Shown piece by piece: positions 58,867 through 64,000 of a stretch of 64,000 bases of DNA (the first letter of the stretch is position 1; each line of letters opens with the position of its first letter). The stretch spans positions 1-64,000 of the forward strand of contig JADJWJ010000013.1 in the NCBI GenBank assembly GCA_016716425.1, written 5' to 3'. This DNA is from Betaproteobacteria bacterium. Lineage in GTDB: Bacteria > Pseudomonadota > Gammaproteobacteria > Burkholderiales > Casimicrobiaceae. The translations under genes and the position numbers were made by a program. A model generated the notes under the pieces. That model had not been told where the DNA came from, searched no databases, and saw nothing but the letters and a program-made list of their open reading frames with translations.

Positions 58867-59109
58867 TTACGCCCGCTTGACGAGGCGGTAGAGGAAAAGC
58901 AGCAGCATCGCGCCTAGGATCGAGCCGATCCACCCCACCGGCGACGCCATGCCGAGCGCGCCCGCGATGAAGTTGCCGACGAACGAGCCCGCGATGCCGA
59001 GCACGATCGTGACGATCCAGCCGCCGGGATCCGCGCCCGGCATCAGGAGTTTGGCGACGGCGCCGACGATCAGGCCGACGACGAGGGTGACGACGATTTC
59101 CACGGGCAT
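58867..59109 (-). CDS. GlsB/YeaQ/YmgE family membrane protein
   Basis: 80 residues with three membrane helices and the family pattern VGLIVGAVAKLLMPGADPGGW...TIVLGIAGSFVGNFIAGALG. Members are often called transglycosylase-associated proteins and are induced by general or acid stress in other bacteria; a molecular function is not known. Situated in the envelope-gene run, between the PliG-like gene and the small membrane protein. Confidence 0.9.
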   Translation of the reverse strand: MPVEIVVTLVVGLIVGAVAKLLMPGADPGGWIVTIVLGIAGSFVGNFIAGALGMASPVGWIGSILGAMLLLFLYRLVKRA

Positions 59110-59157
59110 CTCCAGCTGGATTCGGGTTGTCGACGTGACGCGCCGCTCTTGGCAGCG

Positions 59158-59945
59158 TCAGCCGCCGAAGACCACCGCCTCGAAGATCTCGTAACGCTCG
59201 TCGCCGATCTCGATCAGGTAGTCGCCGGCCTGCCTTCTTGCGCGAAACTGCACATTGCCGTCGGCCTGGCTCAAGTCGGCGCCGGTCGCCTTCCCCTTGT
59301 CGAAGAAGATGAACCGCTTGCGTCCGTCCGGCCGCGTGATCGCGACGGTTGCGGTCCGGAGCCGCCTCCCGCCCGCGCCACGCCGAACGCGCACTGCGAC
59401 ATCGGCTGACCCTTCGCCTGCGCGCAGCGAACGTCGCCCGTCGCGTCGAACCTGCCTTCGCCGGCCCGCATCGCCGTGTCCGGCGTCGACGCGGCGGCCG
59501 CCGCGGGCTTCGCCTGCGCCTTCGCCGCGGCGCCGGTGATGCCCACCGCCAGCGTGTAGTTCGCGACCTCGTTGCGGCGCGCCGCGCTGCGCATCAGGTA
59601 GAGGCGGATCGTGTACGTGCCGTCGGCGTCGAGCTGGCCCGTCCAGTCGTTGCCGCCGGTGGAGCCGACGAACACGGCCACGTCGTTCGAGCCCGGCGGG
59701 AGCACGTTGAAGTAGTTGGCGCCGTTGGTCGTCTTCAGGCCGACGGTCATCGACTGGCCCGCCTTCGCGCCGACCTTGTAGTCGATCGTCTGCCCGCCCT
59801 TGAGCGTGCCCTTGACCGTCGCCGACGAGGCGCCCTTCGCGAAGCGCAGCGGCCGCGTCTCGATGCCGTCGGCGGCCACCACCGACGTGGCGACGAACGC
59901 GAACGCGCACGCCATGGCGAGCCTGACCGACTTGCCGACGTTCAT
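59158..59945 (-). pseudogene. PliG-like periplasmic lysozyme-inhibitor homologue with a frameshift
   Basis: From the ATG at 59945 the frame encodes signal peptide MNVGKSVRLAMACAFAF...VVAADG, then FAKGASSATVKGTLKGGQTIDYK and YLMRSAARRNEVANYTLAVG, the pattern of PliG/PliI-type lysozyme inhibitors. It holds until about 59365 (QCAFGVARAGGG), where the continuation TATVAITRPDGRKRFIFFD...EVVFGG-type end lies in another frame that stops at 59158. A single missing base joins the two. No slippery heptamer is seen, so this is either a real inactivating mutation or a sequencing deletion in a GGCGGGAGGCGG stretch. Family call is from memory and moderate. The gene follows the crystallin gene by 23 bases. 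Confidence 0.7.
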
Positions 59946-59968
59946 CGCTGCCGCCGCTCCCCGCACGA

Positions 59969-60664
59969 TCAGTTGCCCCAGTTGGGGTTGTCGCGGTACG
60001 GGTAGTTGCCCGACACGCGCCGCCCCGACGAGATGCTGTGGCTCTGTCCCGACGGCAGGTTCGGATAATCGCCCGGTCCGTACGTGTGGCAGTTGCCCTG
60101 GAAGTTCGCGTCGCTGCAGAAGATCCAGTAGCCCGACTCGACGCGCAGCGAGCGCGCCTTGTCGTTGAAGCCCTGCCAGTCGAGATTGTTCATGCCCGCT
60201 GCCGCGACGACGTACGCTTCACCCTGCAGGTTGTAGCCCGAATACAGGATCGCGCGCGCGCCGGAGCCCCAGTTTCCGCCACCGGGGCCGCCGCCGCCCC
60301 ACTTCGGCGGGTTGTTGCCCCAGCCGCCACCGCCGTCGGGTGTCCAGCCAAGCGCGCGCACCGACGACACCTCGTCGTTGAAGCCCTGCGACCGCAGCGA
60401 CGCGTACTCGCCCGGGCCGAGCGTCTCGCAGCGCCCGCCGAAGTAGGCGTCCGAGCAGATCTGCCAGCGCCCATTGCGGACGATTACGGACGACGCCTGG
60501 TCGTTGAAGCCGCTGTCCGCGAGGTTGGAGACGCTGTGCGTCGACTGGACGCTCCTCCCGCTGAAGTTGTCGTGCTCGTACAGCACGATCTGCGCGCTCG
60601 CGGCGCCGCTCGCCGCGAACAGGGCGATCCCCGCCGCGACGGCGAGTCCGATGCTGTTCTTCAA
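59969..60664 (-). CDS. Secreted beta/gamma-crystallin protein
   Basis: 231 residues. Signal peptide ending GAASAQ (about 25), then two crystallin-like domains: residues 26-105 (IVLYEHDNFSGRSV, ICSDAYFGGRCETLGPGEY) and 138-218 (AILYSGYNLQGEAYVV, FCSDANFQGNCHTYGPGDY), joined by a Gly/Trp-rich linker. Calcium motifs N/D-N/D-x-x-S/T-S occur as NDQASS (54-59) and NDEVSS (96-101), both complete, and NDKARS (167-172) with one change; the fourth is missing. Paired Cys sit in each domain. Microbial crystallins bind Ca2+ and resist stress; their roles are mostly unknown. Likely in one operon with the PliG-like gene. Confidence 0.9.
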   Translation of the reverse strand: MKNSIGLAVAAGIALFAASGAASAQIVLYEHDNFSGRSVQSTHSVSNLADSGFNDQASSVIVRNGRWQICSDAYFGGRCETLGPGEYASLRSQGFNDEVSSVRALGWTPDGGGGWGNNPPKWGGGGPGGGNWGSGARAILYSGYNLQGEAYVVAAAGMNNLDWQGFNDKARSLRVESGYWIFCSDANFQGNCHTYGPGDYPNLPSGQSHSISSGRRVSGNYPYRDNPNWGN

Positions 60665-60834
60665 GGTACTTCTCCTGTCCGGGTTCGCGCCCGCCGCCGC
60701 GCCCCGCGCGCGGTCCTGTCCGGGCGCGCGATTAGAACCCGGAAGGAGGACCGGGCGCTATCCGAAAAGCGAAATCGCGGCGCGGGTGGGCTGGTTCGGG
60801 TCGCGCCGCTGCCGCGGGCGCCCCGCGCCCGTCG

Positions 60835-61809
60835 CTACGTCGAGCGGCCCGGCCGCCGGCGCAGCGTCTGCGACGGCGACTCGCCGTAGGCTTCGCGATA
60901 GAGCGTCGCGAACCGGCCGAGATGGCTGATGCCCACGTCGACGGCGATGCCGGTGACGTCGCCTTCCGGCCCGGCGCGCAGCAGCCGCCCGCGGGCCGCC
61001 GCGAGCCGCCGTTCGGCGACGAAGCGCAGCGGCGACATGCCTCGCTGCGCCCCGAACGCCAGTTGCAGGCTGCGCGCCCCCACGCCGGCGATTTCGCACA
61101 GGCGGCCGACGGTGATGGGCTCGCCCAGATGCGCGTCGATCCACGACTCAACCGCCGCGAGCCGCTTCGCGGCGATGGGCGCCGCCCCGCGGATGTCGGT
61201 CCCGTCGAGCAGCAGCCCGGCCATCAGCGACAGTGTTCGCGCCTCGCCGTGGCGGCGCCGAGGCAGCGCGGATCCGGTGCCGCCGGTCGCGACCATGTCG
61301 CCGATCGCGGCCGCGACCGCGGTCGTGGCGACCCTCGACAACGCGACGGCCTGCGCACCCGGCACCCTGTCGCAGCCAGCGGCCGGGGCCCGGGCAGCAA
61401 CCTCCGCAGCGAACGGCGCCGGATCGATCCCGACCGCCACCATCGTGCCCGGCTCGCCGTGCCGCGTGAACTCCCAGCCGGGCGGGACAAAGACCGCCTC
61501 GCCCGGCACCGCGCGGACGCGGCGGCGCCCGAACACGTATGTGCTCGCGCCGTCGACGGTCAGATGCAGCACCGCGGCGCCGACGGCGCCACGGATCGTC
61601 TGTGCGAGCGCCGTGCGGCCCCAGCGCACGGCGACCGTGCGCCCGTCGAGCCCGTGCCATTCGTATCCGAGCGGACCCGAGCCGTGCACGACCCGCGAAT
61701 GCTCGCCGTCGGCGCGCGCGACGAACGCGCGCACCTCGTCGAGCGCATCGCTGAAGAAGGACGCGGCCTGGGGCGGCGGCGGCGGCAGGTGTAGATCGGC
61801 GTAGGGCAC
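60835..61809 (-). CDS. AraC-family transcriptional regulator
   Basis: 324 residues. An N-terminal AraC-binding-like sensor domain (about 50-175, with EAVFVPPGWEFTRHGEPGTMVAVG) and a C-terminal pair of helix-turn-helix motifs (about 215-320: ITVGRLCEIAGVGARSLQLAFGAQRGMSPLRFV and DVGISHLGRFATLYREAYGESPSQTLRR). The type commonly controls catabolic or oxygenase genes next to it. Neighbours are an esterase on the same strand and the crystallin gene; the effector and target are unknown. No operator is obvious in the flanking gaps. Confidence 0.88.
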   Translation of the reverse strand: MPYADLHLPPPPPQAASFFSDALDEVRAFVARADGEHSRVVHGSGPLGYEWHGLDGRTVAVRWGRTALAQTIRGAVGAAVLHLTVDGASTYVFGRRRVRAVPGEAVFVPPGWEFTRHGEPGTMVAVGIDPAPFAAEVAARAPAAGCDRVPGAQAVALSRVATTAVAAAIGDMVATGGTGSALPRRRHGEARTLSLMAGLLLDGTDIRGAAPIAAKRLAAVESWIDAHLGEPITVGRLCEIAGVGARSLQLAFGAQRGMSPLRFVAERRLAAARGRLLRAGPEGDVTGIAVDVGISHLGRFATLYREAYGESPSQTLRRRPGRST

Positions 61810-61900
61810 GGCGCCGTGGCCCGGGGGGGGGGAACGACTTCGATTCTACTTCCGGTGGCGCACGGCGAGGCTTCGACAGCGCGGCCTTGCGGGCGGTCGA

Positions 61901-62875
61901 TCAGTCCGCTGCCGGCAGCGCACCAGCGTCGCCCCAGCCGGTGCGCATGCGCACGAAGCGCACGATGTGGTCGATCGCGCGCCGCGCCTCGGGCAGGAAG
62001 CCCGCAAGCTGGAACACGTGCGCCACCCCCGGCCACAGCTCGAGCTCGACGTCCACCCCCGCGGCGAACGCCTTGTCCGCCGCGCGCGTGGCCTCGTCGC
62101 GCAGGAGTTCCGTGCTGCCCGCCTGGAACAGCAGCGGCGGAAAACCGCGGAAGTCGGCGAACAGCGGCGAGACCTCCGGCTCCGTGTACTGGTGCGGCGA
62201 CGGCACGTACAGGCGGCGCAGCACCAGCAGGCTCGCGAGCCGGATCATCGGATCGCGGCCGTCGAACTCGGCCATGCTGGGGCTGCCCAGCGTGCAGTCG
62301 AGCGCGGGCGAGAGCAGGACCGCACACGCCGGCAGCGGCTCGCCGGCGGCGCGCGCGCGCAACAGCGTGACCAGCGCGAGGTTGCCGCCGGCCGAGTCGC
62401 CCGCGAGCACGATGTTGCGCGGTTCGATGCCTTGCGCCAGCAGGCCGCGGTACGCGGCGTGGCAATCGTCCACTGCCGCCGGGAACGGGTGCTCCGGCGC
62501 GAGCCGGTAGTCGGGCAGCAGCGCCCGCGCGCGCAGCGGGCGGCAGAGGCGGCCCGCCAGCGACGCATGGGCATTGGGAAAGCGGTACGCGAACGATCCG
62601 CCATGCAGGTACAGGATCACGCGCTCGATCCGCGACTCGGGTGCCACCACCCATTCGCCCGGCACGCCGCCCGTAGTGGTCGGGCTGCGCTCCAGCGGCG
62701 GCGCGACCCGGAACTGGCGCGCGTCGAGCTTCTCGTAGTGCCGGCGCAGCGCGATGACGTCGTCGTCGTCGGTGAGCGGGCGGCCGAGCGTCACGCGCAG
62801 CAGCGCGTTGAGCGCCTGGCTGCGCAGGCTCGGCTTGACCTCGATCTCTCGGCGGTACGCGGGGCGGCGGTGCAT
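61901..62875 (-). CDS. Alpha/beta hydrolase, hormone-sensitive lipase family
   Basis: 324 residues from the ATG at 62875. The oxyanion motif YLHGGSFAY, nucleophile GDSAGG, acidic region DGRDPMIR and catalytic His in WPGVAHVF are those of HSL/GDSAG esterases. Such enzymes hydrolyse short acyl esters. It is cytoplasmic by the lack of a signal peptide. It stands 91 bases upstream of the AraC regulator, which may control it. Substrate cannot be inferred. Confidence 0.9.
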   Translation of the reverse strand: MHRRPAYRREIEVKPSLRSQALNALLRVTLGRPLTDDDDVIALRRHYEKLDARQFRVAPPLERSPTTTGGVPGEWVVAPESRIERVILYLHGGSFAYRFPNAHASLAGRLCRPLRARALLPDYRLAPEHPFPAAVDDCHAAYRGLLAQGIEPRNIVLAGDSAGGNLALVTLLRARAAGEPLPACAVLLSPALDCTLGSPSMAEFDGRDPMIRLASLLVLRRLYVPSPHQYTEPEVSPLFADFRGFPPLLFQAGSTELLRDEATRAADKAFAAGVDVELELWPGVAHVFQLAGFLPEARRAIDHIVRFVRMRTGWGDAGALPAAD

Positions 62876-62981
62876 GGCGGTGGTCGGCGTGCCCTGTCGA
62901 ACCCGGGTTCGACGCCCGTGCGCCGCCGAGGTTCGCCGTGGCGCATTGTCGCATCGCGGCACACCGCGCCCGCTCCCGCCG

Positions 62982-63158
62982 CTACGCCTTGCCGTCCTCG
63001 TTCGCGGCAGGCGGTGCCGCCGGGCCGCCGCCAGCGCCGAAGTAGCGCCGTTCGAGCTGCCGGCGCAGCACGTCGGCCAACGCGAAGTCGGCGGCGGTCG
63101 CGAACTGCGGTGCCGGCTCGTTCTCGTTCCGATGCGGATGGCGCGTGGGGTCGGGCAT
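62982..63158 (-). CDS. Small hypothetical protein (58 residues)
   Basis: ATG at 63158 with GGAGGG about eight bases upstream, an unusually good ribosome site for this window. The product MPDPTRHPHRNENEPAPQFA continues with ATAADFALADVLRRQLERRYFG and a Gly/Ala/Pro-rich tail, stop TAG at 62982. The central helix (ADFALADVLRRQLERRYFG) is amphipathic. No family is recognised. It lies between frmA and the esterase, on the same strand as both; reality is supported only by the ribosome site and the helix. Confidence 0.55.
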   Translation of the reverse strand: MPDPTRHPHRNENEPAPQFATAADFALADVLRRQLERRYFGAGGGPAAPPAANEDGKA

Positions 63159-63236
63159 GCCCGACCCTCCGCATATCGCGTGCCAGCGCAGCGGCCGAGC
63201 ACCGCCCGTCGCTGACAGACGGCGTGGCGGTCCGCG

Positions 63237-64000
<764 letters not shown>

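Overview
The window is a very GC-rich, gene-dense chromosomal segment. It looks like a betaproteobacterium, probably Burkholderiales or a close relative. The evidence is the gene order (lolB-ispE-tRNA-Gln-prs-rplY-pth-ychF; def-fmt-rsmB-DUF4390-ntrY-ntrX; dapF-DUF484-xerC; dprA-topB), a CIRCE operator in front of rpoH, and a PII-AmtB operon that begins with a TorF-type porin gene. There is no transposase, prophage, CRISPR array or plasmid function; most of the window is housekeeping.

Layout. 0-3 kb: end of a probable sulfolactate degradation operon (suyB fragment, slcC, comC). 3.2-6.5 kb: ubiK, then a nitrogen operon (TorF-family porin, glnK, amtB) behind a sigma-54 -24/-12 promoter and an NtrC-type palindrome. 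6.8-11.5 kb: a DinB-family protein on the plus strand, then on the minus strand LEA-like lipoprotein-dapF-DUF484-xerC, with ychF. 11.6-17.8 kb: a minus-strand block for outer-membrane lipoprotein insertion, isoprenoid and PRPP synthesis and translation (TPR protein, lolB, ispE, tRNA-Gln(UUG), prs, rplY, pth). 18-23.7 kb: mutM, a lone dynamin-like GTPase and a secreted protein with five Ig-like repeats. 23.8-24.7 kb: an almost pure G/C tract, probably a damaged or misread repeat array. 24.8-28.4 kb: ferredoxin, coaD, rsmD, ftsY and rpoH. 28.8-37.8 kb: kup and the def-fmt-rsmB-DUF4390-ntrY-ntrX operon. 38-44.5 kb: LysM protein, dprA, topB and an acyltransferase. 44.7-48.2 kb: a complete four-gene Na+-translocating methylmalonyl-CoA-type decarboxylase.

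48.3-60.7 kb is a co-directional minus-strand run of mainly envelope or secreted proteins: beta/gamma-crystallin, a frameshifted PliG-like lysozyme-inhibitor homologue, GlsB-type membrane protein, small membrane protein, alpha-2-macroglobulin, PBP1C and a subtilase. The subtilase carries the same C-terminal domain that opens the Ig-repeat protein 27 kb away. The window ends with an AraC regulator, an HSL-family esterase, a 58-residue small ORF and the C-terminal part of a class III alcohol dehydrogenase (frmA/adhC).

Most worth following: the nitrogen-controlled porin operon, an NtrX-like regulator whose ATPase motifs have decayed, the possible anti-hydrolase envelope locus, the domain shared by two secreted proteins, and the GGGTCTGACCC palindromic repeats, one of which supplies the xerC stop codon.
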